Below are positions 22,410 to 31,244 of a stretch of 31,246 nt of DNA, in pieces; the stretch's first letter is position 1, and every line of letters starts with the position of its first letter. Location of the stretch: assembly GCA_036758285.1 (NCBI GenBank), contig DAIOWV010000034.1, positions 1 through 31,246 of the forward strand, written 5' to 3'. The position numbers and the translations under genes are program-made. Under the pieces are notes generated by a model, which worked only from the letters and a program-made list of their open reading frames with translations, was not told the DNA's origin and made no database searches. The DNA is from Taishania sp036758285. GTDB lineage: Bacteria; Bacteroidota; Bacteroidia; Flavobacteriales_D; Crocinitomicaceae.

Positions 22410-24095
22410 ATGAAGAAAATTATTAGTATTTTTTGTTTGATGGGAATTTCATTTTTCTCAAACGCCTTGGAAGAAGAAATCGTAAAATCTACGATAAGCA
22501 ACGTAACTGTTTATTCTCAAGGAGCTCAAATATTCAGAAAGGCAAATTATTCAGTGAAGACAGGAGTTTCTCAAATTATCATTGAAAATGTAAGCCAATC
22601 TTTAGATGCAAAAAGCATTCAAGTAAAAGCAACTGGAAACATTATCATATTAGATACAAAGTTTTCTATGTATTATCCAAAACCTGAAGAACTAACACTT
22701 GAGGGATTACCATTAAAGGTTCGTCAGGATATTCAAAAATTAGAAGATTCTCTTGAAAATCTCAATTTTGATATTCAAACAATTCAAAATGAAATTGACG
22801 TATTGACAGCAACTAAAGCAATTTTAGCTAATAATGGAGCGGTTAAAGGTCAAGGAAAAGTAAATGATTCGATTGCATTATTGAAAGAAACAATTGAATA
22901 TTATTCTATTAAAATGAATGATTTAAATGTTAAATTGAGCAATTTAACTAAAAAAAGAAATGGAAAGAATAAGGAAAGAGATGCTATGAATAGTCGACTT
23001 TCAAAACTTAGAAATTATCAGTCCAGCAATAACTTAAATCCAGCACCAACAGGGCCGATACCCCGTATTATTCTAACTGTACAAGCAACAGCAGCGACAA
23101 CAGGTAAACTTGATGTTTCTTATCTTGTTTCACAAGCTGGATGGGTTCCACTTTACGATTTAAGAACTGAAGTTGCTACTGGACAAGTAAATTTAAATTA
23201 CAAGGCTCAAGTTTTCCAAAGTTCAGGAGAAAAATGGGACAATGTACGTTTGACTATTTCGACAAATAATCCGTACCAGAATAAAACAAAACCAACACTT
23301 CATCCTTGGTATGTCGATTATTCAAATTATGCGTCAAATGCTACTAGAAATGTTACAAATAATATGTCAACAGGATATATTCAAGCTAAAACATATGACA
23401 AGGATTATAAAAAAGCGGAAGCTGCATCTTCAAATTATGCTATGGAAGAAGCTGTTACTTCAGATCAATTTGTAACAATGGTAAATCAAACAATTTCTGC
23501 GGAATTCATGATTGATTTGCCTTACACAATCGAATCCAACAATGAACAACATATCGTTTTGATTAGTAATACGGATTTAAAAGCTAATTTCAAGTATTTC
23601 ACAGTTCCAAAAGTTGATAAATCAGCGTATTTGGTTGCACAAATTTCAAAACTAGAGGAGTTACAATTGGTTCCTGCAAAAGCATCTATTTTCTTTGACG
23701 GAAGTTACATTGGTGAGACCTATTTAGATCCAACAACACTGGATGATACATTAAATTTAAGTTTAGGAAAAGATCCAAATATCATTGTTAAACGCACTTA
23801 TTTAAAAGCAGATACAAAAGAAAAAATAATTGGTAATTTTGTGGAGAAAACATATTCTTACTTAATCGAAGTTAAAAATCAAAAAGCAACAAACATTGAT
23901 ATTGTTATTCAAGATCAAATCCCAGTGACACAAAATGGTGAAATAGAAATCAGTATGATTGATTCATCAAAAGCAAAATACAATGAAGTTACAGGTTTAT
24001 TGGAATGGAATGCTAAAATTAAACCAAAACAAAGTGAGATAATCAAGTTTACTTATAAAGTAAAATACAATAAGGATAAAAACTTAAATCTTTAA
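22410..24095 (+). CDS. DUF4139 (mucoidy inhibitor MuiA-like) secreted protein
   Basis: With the start at 22410 the product has 561 residues and a signal peptide (MKKIISIFCLMGISFFSNA). The N-terminal DUF4140 region begins ISNVTVYSQGAQIFRKA. A long coiled coil follows at about residues 100-200, rich in Lys, Leu and Asn. The DUF4139 beta-rich domain then extends to the end, with the characteristic YLVSQAGWVPLYDLR and SSGEKWDNVRLTISTNNP near its start. The MuiA name comes from a mucoidy phenotype; the molecular role is not known. The frame is open to an earlier ATG at 22341, but residues before the second start show no signal character. It is monocistronic with a good terminator. Confidence 0.88.
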   Translation: MKKIISIFCLMGISFFSNALEEEIVKSTISNVTVYSQGAQIFRKANYSVKTGVSQIIIENVSQSLDAKSIQVKATGNIIILDTKFSMYYPKPEELTLEGLPLKVRQDIQKLEDSLENLNFDIQTIQNEIDVLTATKAILANNGAVKGQGKVNDSIALLKETIEYYSIKMNDLNVKLSNLTKKRNGKNKERDAMNSRLSKLRNYQSSNNLNPAPTGPIPRIILTVQATAATTGKLDVSYLVSQAGWVPLYDLRTEVATGQVNLNYKAQVFQSSGEKWDNVRLTISTNNPYQNKTKPTLHPWYVDYSNYASNATRNVTNNMSTGYIQAKTYDKDYKKAEAASSNYAMEEAVTSDQFVTMVNQTISAEFMIDLPYTIESNNEQHIVLISNTDLKANFKYFTVPKVDKSAYLVAQISKLEELQLVPAKASIFFDGSYIGETYLDPTTLDDTLNLSLGKDPNIIVKRTYLKADTKEKIIGNFVEKTYSYLIEVKNQKATNIDIVIQDQIPVTQNGEIEISMIDSSKAKYNEVTGLLEWNAKIKPKQSEIIKFTYKVKYNKDKNLNL

Positions 24096-24104
24096 CAAAT
24101 TAAC

Positions 24105-24138
24105 AAAGAGGCTTCACGAAAAATGAAGCCTCTTTTAT
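24105..24138 (+). terminator. Intrinsic terminator after the DUF4139 gene
   Basis: A 12-bp perfect stem, AAAGAGGCTTCA (24105-24116) with TGAAGCCTCTTT (24124-24135), closes a 7-nt loop and leads into a short T-run. Confidence 0.92.
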
Positions 24139-24295
24139 TTAGGAAACATTCAATTCGAAATATTTCTTCGTTCCTGTCAAGAATTATGTAATATTGTAAA
24201 AAGAAAAAAATAATTAAAAAACCACCGTCATTATTTGAATCTTTAGGCGTTATTGTTCATAAAAAACCAAATAAAGATAGTAATATCTATATTTC

Positions 24296-24751
24296 ATGGA
24301 GAGAGCAGCTAACATTAGAGTTTATAAAGTGGAAGATAAATCTACTCTAATGGACATATTAAGTCTTAATGTTCCTCAATATTTTCACAAAAATGAAATT
24401 GAAGATTATTTCAATTATTTAGATTATGAAATTGAAGATTATTTTGTGATAGAATTCGATAATCAACTTATAGGTGCTGGTGGGATCAATTTTGCAAACA
24501 ATCGGACAATTGGGAAGATCAGTTGGGATATTATCCATCCGAATCAACAAAAAAAAGGATTTGGAAAACAATTGCTTACACACAGAATCGAACATTTAAA
24601 AAAAATCGACAGTGTTGAATTAATTTCTGTAAGGACATCTCAACATACTTATAAATTCTATGAAAAAAATGGTTTCAAACTCAATAATATTATTAAAGAT
24701 TATTGGGCTGAAGGATTTGATTTGTATGAGATGACACACGTCAAAATATAA
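24296..24751 (+). CDS. GNAT-family N-acetyltransferase
   Basis: This 151-residue protein has the GNAT fold: an N-terminal helix-strand region, the central beta-4 strand (GKISWDIIHPN), the acetyl-CoA pyrophosphate-binding loop QKKGFG (residues 85-90) with the following helix, and the C-terminal FYEKNGF (121-127). The substrate, whether an amino group on a protein, amino acid or small molecule, cannot be deduced. The 200-bp region upstream contains the terminator of the previous gene and no convincing promoter. It is followed after 45 bp by a membrane-protein gene on the same strand. Confidence 0.88.
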   Translation: MERAANIRVYKVEDKSTLMDILSLNVPQYFHKNEIEDYFNYLDYEIEDYFVIEFDNQLIGAGGINFANNRTIGKISWDIIHPNQQKKGFGKQLLTHRIEHLKKIDSVELISVRTSQHTYKFYEKNGFKLNNIIKDYWAEGFDLYEMTHVKI

Positions 24752-24796
24752 GGCAAGAAATCAACAAATTATATCTGCTAACATTATACAATAGAA

Positions 24797-25504
24797 ATGT
24801 TGAATCAAAATGAAAGTTATTTAAAAGAGACGAAAAAAACAACTGATTTTTTCACTTTTAAGATATTATATCCCCTTTTATTTTTATTTTACTTAGCCAC
24901 AAGTTCTTTAGTGATAATAATCAGTACTATTGGAATTTCAGTGATTTTTTATTTCCTTTTTTTCTTAAAAAAAATATCCTTTCGTTCATTTTTAAATTTT
25001 TCAGTTGCCATTTACCTGACTCTATCATTAATTGTTTCCGTTTCCCCAAAACTACAATTTTTAAGTTTTAAATTCTCCAATCCTGATATGTTTGAAAATC
25101 AAGGAAAAATCATTGATTATAAAATACATTGGGAATCTACAACAAAAGTATCAAATGCTTCTGCCTATGTAAATACGGTTTATACCGTTAACAGCCTCAA
25201 TATCAAAACTACGTCAAAAAAAACATTGACTTTTTATTCATCTGCTTTGTGGAATAGTGAGTATGATATTTCAAAGAAGAAAAAAGAGTTAGAAGCTGAA
25301 ATAAATAATCACATCAAAGAACGTAATTTCAAAATTTTAATCAATAAAAAAGGTGATTCTAAATTATTTATGACAACAAAAGCATTCTTATTCAAAGGTT
25401 CATTTGGATTTCAGTTTCTTGTAATGATTTTAAAATTTTTAATTATCCCAATAAGCTTAATTTTTATTTTTCCACTTGTAAAAAAGGTAATCAACACTAA
25501 ATAA
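24797..25504 (+). CDS. Membrane protein of unknown function (DUF3592-like layout)
   Basis: I do not firmly recognise this 235-residue product. It has about three N-terminal membrane segments (around residues 22-40, 42-60 and 66-84), an extracytoplasmic domain of about 110 residues, and one C-terminal membrane segment (about 208-232). The soluble part (GKIIDYKIHWES, then VNTVYTVNS) resembles the beta-sandwich of DUF3592 proteins, which sit between membrane helices, but the match is weak. It begins 45 bp after the acetyltransferase and is followed after 27 bp by another membrane-protein gene. Confidence 0.65.
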   Translation: MLNQNESYLKETKKTTDFFTFKILYPLLFLFYLATSSLVIIISTIGISVIFYFLFFLKKISFRSFLNFSVAIYLTLSLIVSVSPKLQFLSFKFSNPDMFENQGKIIDYKIHWESTTKVSNASAYVNTVYTVNSLNIKTTSKKTLTFYSSALWNSEYDISKKKKELEAEINNHIKERNFKILINKKGDSKLFMTTKAFLFKGSFGFQFLVMILKFLIIPISLIFIFPLVKKVINTK

Positions 25505-25531
25505 ACCATTTAGACTAAAAAAATCAACAAA

Positions 25532-26011
25532 ATGAAAATACACTTTAGTCAGCGGGAATTGATTTACTCAATAATCATTTGTTTTATTGGAATTCTCTTT
25601 TTTACATATTTAGTTTTTTCAGAGACTTCGTTGAGTTCAATCCCAATATTTATTTTCTTAATGATTGTAGTTTTTTACGTTTTAACATTCAGAATCAAAC
25701 AATTAAAACGTCACAAAAAAGGTGAATTTGCACTTATTGTAGATCAGAAAGGGATTTGGAATAACACACCTTCAAAACCAATTTTTATATCGTGGGAAGA
25801 AATTACAGAATTTCAAACAGGATTTAGTAGAACACGTGAAATTTACATTGCTCCTAAAAATCCTTCTAATTATAAATCAAAACAACTTTTTGGCATTAAT
25901 TTATCCTCAAAAAATCAATCATTATGGATTGACTCAGATATGTTGTCAATCAAAAAGAAGGAGTTACTTTTACTTCTAAACCAAGAAATACGCAACTTTA
26001 AAAACAAGTAA
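25532..26011 (+). CDS. Membrane protein of unknown function with PH-like soluble domain
   Basis: This 159-residue protein has two closely spaced N-terminal membrane segments (about residues 10-28 and 35-53). A basic stretch KQLKRHKKGEF follows, then a soluble domain whose pattern G-I-W-N-N, then ISWEEITEF, resembles the PH-like STM3941/YcxB-type membrane proteins. The assignment is tentative. It sits in a tight run of co-oriented genes, 27 bp after one and 25 bp before the next. Confidence 0.62.
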   Translation: MKIHFSQRELIYSIIICFIGILFFTYLVFSETSLSSIPIFIFLMIVVFYVLTFRIKQLKRHKKGEFALIVDQKGIWNNTPSKPIFISWEEITEFQTGFSRTREIYIAPKNPSNYKSKQLFGINLSSKNQSLWIDSDMLSIKKKELLLLLNQEIRNFKNK

Positions 26012-26036
26012 CTAATTAATTATCAATAAAAAACTC

Positions 26037-26567
26037 ATGATTCTCGATCATATTTTTCAGGATAAAAGTTTGAAAGCAAAAGCTAAAGTTTCAAAAATTG
26101 GAGAATTATTAATTTCCAATGAATTGAATTTAAATGAATTAATCAAATTTTCTTTAGATCAAAATGCCAAAGACAAAGCTACTTGTATTGAAGCAATCGA
26201 ACTGGCAACTAAAAAAGTTCCTTTACTGGCAAATGAAAATCTTCTGAATTTCATCACTCAATCGTTGGAAGACAATGAGCCAAGAGTGAAATGGGAAAGT
26301 GCAAGAGTTATGGGAAATATCGTAAAACAATTTCCGAATTTATTAGAAATTTCAATTGAAAAATTGCTTCTAAACACCGATAATTCTGGAACAGTTGTAA
26401 GATGGGCTACAGCTTTTGCATTGGCAGAGATAATAAAACTAAAATTAGATTTGAATAACAACCTCATTCCAAAAATTTTAATAATCTATGAAAAAGAAAC
26501 GGATAACGGTGTAAAAAAGAAGTATAGTGATGCTTTAAAAAAGATTAAATACACGCTAAAAAACTAA
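26037..26567 (+). CDS. HEAT-repeat protein
   Basis: This 176-residue, wholly helical, cytoplasmic protein shows repeated helix pairs. The clearest are EDNEPRVKWESARVMGNIVKQF (split here as EDNEPRVKWESARV and MGNIVKQF) around residues 77-100 and SGTVVRWATAFALAEIIKL near 118-137. Both carry the hydrophobic spacing and the conserved Arg/Ala positions of HEAT-like repeats. Such scaffolds mediate protein-protein contacts. No catalytic motif is visible. It lies within the cluster of unknown genes, 25 bp after the preceding stop. Confidence 0.75.
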   Translation: MILDHIFQDKSLKAKAKVSKIGELLISNELNLNELIKFSLDQNAKDKATCIEAIELATKKVPLLANENLLNFITQSLEDNEPRVKWESARVMGNIVKQFPNLLEISIEKLLLNTDNSGTVVRWATAFALAEIIKLKLDLNNNLIPKILIIYEKETDNGVKKKYSDALKKIKYTLKN

Positions 26568-26621
26568 ATGATTGGTATAATTGTTGTTAATAATCAATTT
26601 TCAAACTAATATTTTTAACTA

Positions 26622-27836
26622 ATGAATAACTCGACAAAAAAACTACTTACTTTAATCATTTTCAACACTATAACATTAGTTTCATTAAGTCAATTAATAC
26701 CATTTTCAAATAAAGGAAAATGGGGATTTGCTTCAAAAGATGGAAAAAATGTAGTTCCGTGTATTTATGATGAAGTTGATTTCTTTTCTGATGATACCTT
26801 AGCATTAGTTAAAAAAGTTAATAAATATGGCTACATCAATAAGAAAGGTGTAGTTGTAATACCTATAATTTATGATAAATGTTATAGAATCTATGAAGTA
26901 TATCATGGTGAACATTATGTTGGAATAAACCACAACCCTGAGATACATCTAGAAAAAGATTTTGATTTTGCAGATATAAACAACAACAAATTCATTGTAT
27001 CTAAAAATGGAAAATTTGGAATTATTCACTTGATAAATGGGAAACCACAAACGCTGATCCCTTTCAATTATTCGAAGATCAAATTTGATATAGAAAGAAA
27101 GGTTTTCCATTGTTACATTAATGATGAAAACATTCGCTATTTTTCGATGAAAGGAACAGAATTAACACAAATGGAGGCTTCCAATATTCCTTTAACTGAT
27201 TATGCATATGCTGCTAGAGGTGATAATAATAACCTTATTTCAATCTCTAAATTAAATGGGAAAAAAGGAATAGTGAAAAAAGTGAACAGTTATAGAAATC
27301 CTAATTTATATGATACAATTATCCCTGCAATATATGACAACATCATAATTGAGAAACAAGATAAGGATACTTACATTCGTAATGACTTCTTTGGTGTTTT
27401 GCTTAATGGTCAATGGGGATTTATTAATAATAGTAATCAAATCGTATTACCGATTGAGTATGATTCAATTAATTTTGAATTAAGTAATGATTTCAGACAT
27501 TGGGCGATATACAATCGTATGTTTATTGTAAATAAAGACGATAATTGGGGAATTATAGCAAAAAAGAATGAACTTAACGATACAATTGTACCGATTCTCC
27601 CATTTGAATATTCGGATTTTAACAAAATCTATTATAACTTCTTATCAGCTCAAAAAGATGGAAAATATCAAATTTTCAATATAGATACTTACAAATTGAT
27701 TAGTGATAAAAGCTACACAAGTATAGAAAAATACAAATATGAATCAGTAAACGGGTTTCACCTTTTCATAACAACAAATAAAGCTGGAGAAAAGGTTTAT
27801 GTTGGACAAAATGGAGTTGATTTTTTCATTGAATAG
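26622..27836 (+). CDS. Secreted WG-repeat protein
   Basis: This 404-residue protein has a signal peptide of about 23 residues (ending LVSLS, then Q). It then carries a series of WG beta-hairpin repeats, whose pattern is G-K-W-G-F, then a turn, then V-x-P-x-x-Y-D. Clear copies begin at about residue 32 (GKWGFASKDGKNVVPCIYDE), 66 (KYGYINKKG, then IPIIYDK), 132 (GKFGI, then LIPFNYSK), 258 (GQWGFINNSN, then LPIEYDS) and 308 (DNWGII, then LPFEYSD). WG-repeat proteins are extracytoplasmic or surface proteins, probably for interaction; no enzymatic motif is seen. It is the largest member of the unknown-gene cluster. Confidence 0.85.
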   Translation: MNNSTKKLLTLIIFNTITLVSLSQLIPFSNKGKWGFASKDGKNVVPCIYDEVDFFSDDTLALVKKVNKYGYINKKGVVVIPIIYDKCYRIYEVYHGEHYVGINHNPEIHLEKDFDFADINNNKFIVSKNGKFGIIHLINGKPQTLIPFNYSKIKFDIERKVFHCYINDENIRYFSMKGTELTQMEASNIPLTDYAYAARGDNNNLISISKLNGKKGIVKKVNSYRNPNLYDTIIPAIYDNIIIEKQDKDTYIRNDFFGVLLNGQWGFINNSNQIVLPIEYDSINFELSNDFRHWAIYNRMFIVNKDDNWGIIAKKNELNDTIVPILPFEYSDFNKIYYNFLSAQKDGKYQIFNIDTYKLISDKSYTSIEKYKYESVNGFHLFITTNKAGEKVYVGQNGVDFFIE

Positions 27837-27866
27837 AATAATTATAATTTATTAATTTTCAAATAA

Positions 27867-28217
27867 ATGGAAATAAAAATTCATTCGACAGATAAAATAA
27901 AAATTGCAGAGTTAGTTTCAACAGATATATTAGTTAATACAATTGAAGATGGACTCAATTTGATTGGTGATTTGTATTATCAAGGTTTTGATAGAATCAT
28001 CATTTATGAAAGAAATATGTGTCCACTTTTTTTTGATTTAAAAAGTGGATTTGCAGGTGAATTATTACAGAAATTCTCAAATTATCGAATGCAATTAACC
28101 ATTATTGGAGATTTTACAAATTACACAAATAAAAGCCTTCAAGATTTTATTTATGAAAGTAATAAAGGAAAACAAATTAACTTCTTACCTACTCTATCTT
28201 CTGCGTTAATTGACTAA
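27867..28217 (+). CDS. DUF4180 protein
   Basis: This 116-residue cytoplasmic protein matches the DUF4180 family as I know it: the segment FFDLKSGFAGELLQKFSNYR followed by IIGDFTNYTNKSLQDFIYES and a GKQINFLP end. The alternation of strands and helices resembles a STAS-like or SpoIIAA-like fold, but the function is unknown. It follows the WG-repeat gene by 30 bp. Confidence 0.85.
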   Translation: MEIKIHSTDKIKIAELVSTDILVNTIEDGLNLIGDLYYQGFDRIIIYERNMCPLFFDLKSGFAGELLQKFSNYRMQLTIIGDFTNYTNKSLQDFIYESNKGKQINFLPTLSSALID

Positions 28218-28278
28218 ATCAAATTGCACTTCTAAAGAGAATAATGTAAATTAGCAAGAACTTTTCAATTTATACAAA

Positions 28279-28689
28279 ATGAAAACGCATACAACCAATT
28301 ATTTCAACACGTTTATAGAAGTTGCTGAAGATACAAAAGCAATTAGTAGTACTATCCCCCCCTCGAAAGAGAAAAGAACTGTAGCAGATTTGCAATATGA
28401 ATTGATAACCAAAAATCCATACAAATACACATCTGATGATATTCTTTTTCAAGTATTTGCTGATAGAAATGATATAATTGAATCAGACTACAAACAAGCT
28501 AGAGAAGAGTTTTATTCAAAGGGTCAACCTTGTTTTCGGGCTTCGCCATTAGCAAAAACATATGGGTTTGGAATTCACCATAACAATGAGGGGAAAATAG
28601 CCCTTTTCGGTATAGAAAGTGAAGAATATCATCGTTTTATAGAAGATACAGCGGTAAAAAAAGTAAAAGCTATGAAATCAAAAAAATAA
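28279..28689 (+). CDS. DUF6157 protein
   Basis: This 136-residue protein matches a widely distributed uncharacterised family (DUF6157). Its opening is HTTNYFNTFIEVAEDT, the middle YTSDDILFQVFADRN, then SKGQPCFRASPLAKTYGFGI and a GKIALFGIESEEY end with basic residues. The family is found in soil and environmental bacteria near other small stand-alone genes; no function is established. A single cysteine in QPCFRASP is conserved in the family as I recall it. It is followed after 16 bp by a DUF1801 gene, so the pair is probably co-transcribed. Confidence 0.82.
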   Translation: MKTHTTNYFNTFIEVAEDTKAISSTIPPSKEKRTVADLQYELITKNPYKYTSDDILFQVFADRNDIIESDYKQAREEFYSKGQPCFRASPLAKTYGFGIHHNNEGKIALFGIESEEYHRFIEDTAVKKVKAMKSKK

Positions 28690-28705
28690 TAAAAACAGAT
28701 TAATT

Positions 28706-29119
28706 ATGAGCAAAGTAGCAATTATTAAAACACAACAAACAGCTGAAAATGTTAAAGATTTCATTAATTCAATTGAAAATGAACAACAACGAGCTGATAG
28801 TTTCACGTTGGTTGAAATAATGGAAAAACTAAGTGGTGAAGCTCCAAAAATGTGGGGTGCTTCTATGATTGGATTTGGACTCAAAAGATATAAAAGTCCC
28901 AATACAGGCCGTGAAGTGGATTGGTTTCTAATTGGTTTTTCTCCTCGTAAAGCAAATCTATCTGTTCACCTTGCAATTGATGTTAATCAACAAGAAGAAA
29001 CACTTCAAAAACTGGGAAAACACAAAACTGGTGTTGGCTGTCTGTATATCAAAAAGCTACAAGATGTAGACCAAAATCAGTTAGAAATTTTGATTGAAAC
29101 CGCTTTACAGAAAAAGTAA
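28706..29119 (+). CDS. DUF1801 domain protein
   Basis: This 137-residue protein matches the DUF1801/YdhG-like family. The N-terminal half is helical (VKDFINSIENEQQRADSFTL), then come the PKMWGASMIGFG segment, the strand block DWFLIGFSPRKANLSVHLA, and the GCLYIKKLQDVD end. These proteins have a frataxin-like fold, and the family has no agreed function. The start lies 16 bp after the DUF6157 stop. Confidence 0.85.
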   Translation: MSKVAIIKTQQTAENVKDFINSIENEQQRADSFTLVEIMEKLSGEAPKMWGASMIGFGLKRYKSPNTGREVDWFLIGFSPRKANLSVHLAIDVNQQEETLQKLGKHKTGVGCLYIKKLQDVDQNQLEILIETALQKK

Positions 29120-29154
29120 TGCAAACAGATCTATAAAAACTTCAAAGTATTAAA

Positions 29155-30087
29155 ATGATGAACAAGCAAATAAATTTAAAATTATTGCTGGGACTGTTTT
29201 TTATTGTATCACTCCCCTCTTGTTCTACATTGTTAAAAAGCTCAAAAATAACAAGTCTGACAACAGATTACTGCAAACCCCAAATCAGATATAATTTTGA
29301 ATACGAGCCCGAAATCCCTCTGCATGTTTACGAGCAAGAAGAAACTTTGAGGAATAAACTTTCAGAAAAAGATTATGTTTTAGCAAAATACATCGGTTTA
29401 TTACCTCTTTTGACTAAGCAGACAACAACAAAGGATACTTTAGGAAAACTATTGATTCGACAACAAATTACAGACAGAATACTGATAGTAAACACAGCAA
29501 TTAACGCTGTTTCAGCCGAATTGGACTGTAATGGAGAACGATATGGTCAACTTGCCAATTTTGTTGCGAATATCAACAACAAGAATCTTAGAAGAGCAAC
29601 CGTAGCTTCAATTGCAATTGGAACCGTAGTTGCCATTTCTACCTCACTCATCAGTGACAACAAAACAAATATTGGAATTAACATTGCCGGAGGTGCCGCT
29701 GCTGCTGGAATTGGATTTTTGACGCTTAACCCGAAAGGAAAAAAAGTAGCTTTAACATTTGAACGAAGTTTAATAGCAAACATTTGGAACAACGATAATA
29801 AAGACAAAGCTTTCCCTTCATTTTTATGGGAAATTCTCCAAGCGAAATCGTTTAGTAATGCAGGAACAATTTCACTAGCTGAAAATATCAAGCAACGATG
29901 GCTTCAATACTCTTTTGACGGAGAAATTGATGAAAAATCAAACGAATTGTTCTTCAAAAAAGGAGGGGAATTTACAGCCGAGGATCTAGAATCTATCAGT
30001 AATATGAATAACGAATTACAAGCATCCATCCGAACATTGGAACAAGATATTCTCAATTTATTGATTGTTTTGAATCGATTGGAGTGA
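29155..30087 (+). CDS. Lipoprotein of unknown function
   Basis: This 310-residue protein has a lipoprotein signal peptide with lipobox LPSC (cysteine near residue 23) and is thus membrane-anchored. The middle contains a hydrophobic stretch VASIAIGTVVAISTSLI, then a Gly/Ala-rich segment (IAGGAAAAGIGFL) around residues 142-192, which could be a membrane hairpin or a glycine-zipper-like element. The C-terminal third is predicted helical, with a final amphipathic helix (LEQDILNLLIVLNRLE). I recognise no family. Two ATGs lie side by side at 29155 and 29158; either may be used. It ends the run of co-oriented unknown genes. Confidence 0.72.
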   Translation: MMNKQINLKLLLGLFFIVSLPSCSTLLKSSKITSLTTDYCKPQIRYNFEYEPEIPLHVYEQEETLRNKLSEKDYVLAKYIGLLPLLTKQTTTKDTLGKLLIRQQITDRILIVNTAINAVSAELDCNGERYGQLANFVANINNKNLRRATVASIAIGTVVAISTSLISDNKTNIGINIAGGAAAAGIGFLTLNPKGKKVALTFERSLIANIWNNDNKDKAFPSFLWEILQAKSFSNAGTISLAENIKQRWLQYSFDGEIDEKSNELFFKKGGEFTAEDLESISNMNNELQASIRTLEQDILNLLIVLNRLE

Positions 30088-30247
30088 AGAAATTGAATCT
30101 AAAAAATGAATCAATATAATCGTTTTTTATTGATATTTCTTTATTGATAGTCATAATTCGTTTGTGGATACCTCTTTTGTTCGTTCACAGATTTCTGTTT
30201 CATTACCTACTACTTTACGGATAACTACGTTACAATATTTTTATACG

Positions 30248-30267
30248 TATCTTTGATTTTTACAAAT
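30248..30267 (+). promoter_or_regulatory. AraC-gene promoter with overlapping near-palindromic operator
   Basis: The -7 element TATCTTTG (30248-30255) is followed directly by ATTTTTACAAAT (30256-30267), a near-palindrome over the predicted transcription start. The same arrangement recurs at 31225-31244. It favours the ATG at 30271 over the TTG at 30253, which falls inside the -7 box. Confidence 0.55.
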
Positions 30268-30270
30268 CAT

Positions 30271-31212
30271 ATGAGTTTCATCACCATAAAAGAATTTTAT
30301 CAGGATATATTGGGCGATTCTTGTCCGGATATCGAACAGTTTCTGAATGAGAACATTCACAAGGATATTGGTCATTTTAATGTGTTTGATATTTCAGAAA
30401 TGTATAAGACAAGTTCTTCAAAGTCTGAAATGCCCTACAACAGACGAACTTATTATAAAATAAGTCTGATAAATGGCCAAAACAAGGTAGAGTATGCAGA
30501 CAAAACAATTCTGATTGAAGATTGTGCAATTTTGTTTGCTTCGCCCAAAATACCATACAATTACACCCATCAAGACAAAGAACAGTCAGGGCATTTTTGT
30601 GTGTTTACAACGGACTTTTTGCCAACTTCCAAAATTGGCTTGGATTTGGATGTATTGCCAGTATTCTCACCGCAAAGTGATTTTATATTTCAGATTTCGA
30701 AAGAGCAGTTTCAGCAATTGAATACCATCTTCTTAAAAATGCACGAAGAAATTAAATCCGATTATGTATATAAGTATGATTTGTTGCGTAATTATGTAAT
30801 GGAGTTAATCCATTTTGGACAAAAATTACAACCTATTTTACCTCTAGAAAACAATAAAACAGCTGCATCTCGAACTACTTCGTTGTTTATAGAAACACTT
30901 GAAAGACAATTTCCAATTGCAAACTTGAGTCAGATGTTACAAATGAGGACTCCTGCTGATTTTGCTGGTATTTTGGGTATACATGTGAATCACTTAAATC
31001 GAGTATTGAAAGAAACGACAGGAAAAACAACAGGTGAAATCATTGGTAGTCGAATTTTTCAGGAAGCTAAAATTTTACTCACTCAAACGCAATGGAATGT
31101 TTCCGAAATTGCGTTTACCCTAGGATTTGAAGAAGTCGCTCATTTTTCTAATTTTTTCAAAAAACACGGGCAACAATCACCTCAACAATACAGAGAAATC
31201 TCCATTGTTTGA
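30271..31212 (+). CDS. AraC-family transcriptional regulator
   Basis: This 313-residue DNA-binding regulator has an N-terminal cupin-like sensor region of about 170 residues (IEDCAILFASPKIPYNY near 85). The AraC/XylS two-helix-turn-helix domain occupies about residues 210-310. The first helix-turn-helix is in ADFAGILGIHVNHLNRVLKETTGKT; the second is in WNVSEIAFTLGFEEVAHFSNFFKKHGQQSP and ends QQYRE, the classical AraC C-terminal pattern. The effector is unknown. Regulators of this type in Bacteroidota often sit next to an oxidoreductase or transporter they control; that gene would lie just past the window end. The twin operators suggest self-regulation. Confidence 0.92.
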   Translation: MSFITIKEFYQDILGDSCPDIEQFLNENIHKDIGHFNVFDISEMYKTSSSKSEMPYNRRTYYKISLINGQNKVEYADKTILIEDCAILFASPKIPYNYTHQDKEQSGHFCVFTTDFLPTSKIGLDLDVLPVFSPQSDFIFQISKEQFQQLNTIFLKMHEEIKSDYVYKYDLLRNYVMELIHFGQKLQPILPLENNKTAASRTTSLFIETLERQFPIANLSQMLQMRTPADFAGILGIHVNHLNRVLKETTGKTTGEIIGSRIFQEAKILLTQTQWNVSEIAFTLGFEEVAHFSNFFKKHGQQSPQQYREISIV

Positions 31213-31224
31213 TTTTCGCAAACA

Positions 31225-31244
31225 TTGCTTTGATTTGTACAAAT
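31225..31244 (+). promoter_or_regulatory. Second copy of promoter/operator element, palindromic
   Basis: TTGCTTTG (31225-31232) followed by the perfect 12-bp palindrome ATTTGTACAAAT (31233-31244) matches 17 of 20 positions of the element before the AraC gene. It probably drives the next gene, outside the window. Confidence 0.5.

Noticed and set aside
29547..29891. Antisense open frame of 114 codons within the lipoprotein gene.
   Set aside because: It is a shadow of the Gly/Ala-rich coding segment; the plus-strand frame has a signal peptide and lipobox and fits its neighbours.
24296..30087. Reading the cluster of small unknown genes as a phage-defence or toxin-antitoxin island.
   Set aside because: No nuclease, protease, NTPase, toxin or mobile-element motif was found among the products; HEAT and WG repeats alone do not support defence.
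30110..30134. Inverted repeat ATCAATA/TATTGAT after the lipoprotein gene, considered as a terminator.
   Set aside because: The stem is short, AT-only apart from one GC pair, and not followed by a T-run; such repeats are expected by chance in AT-rich DNA.
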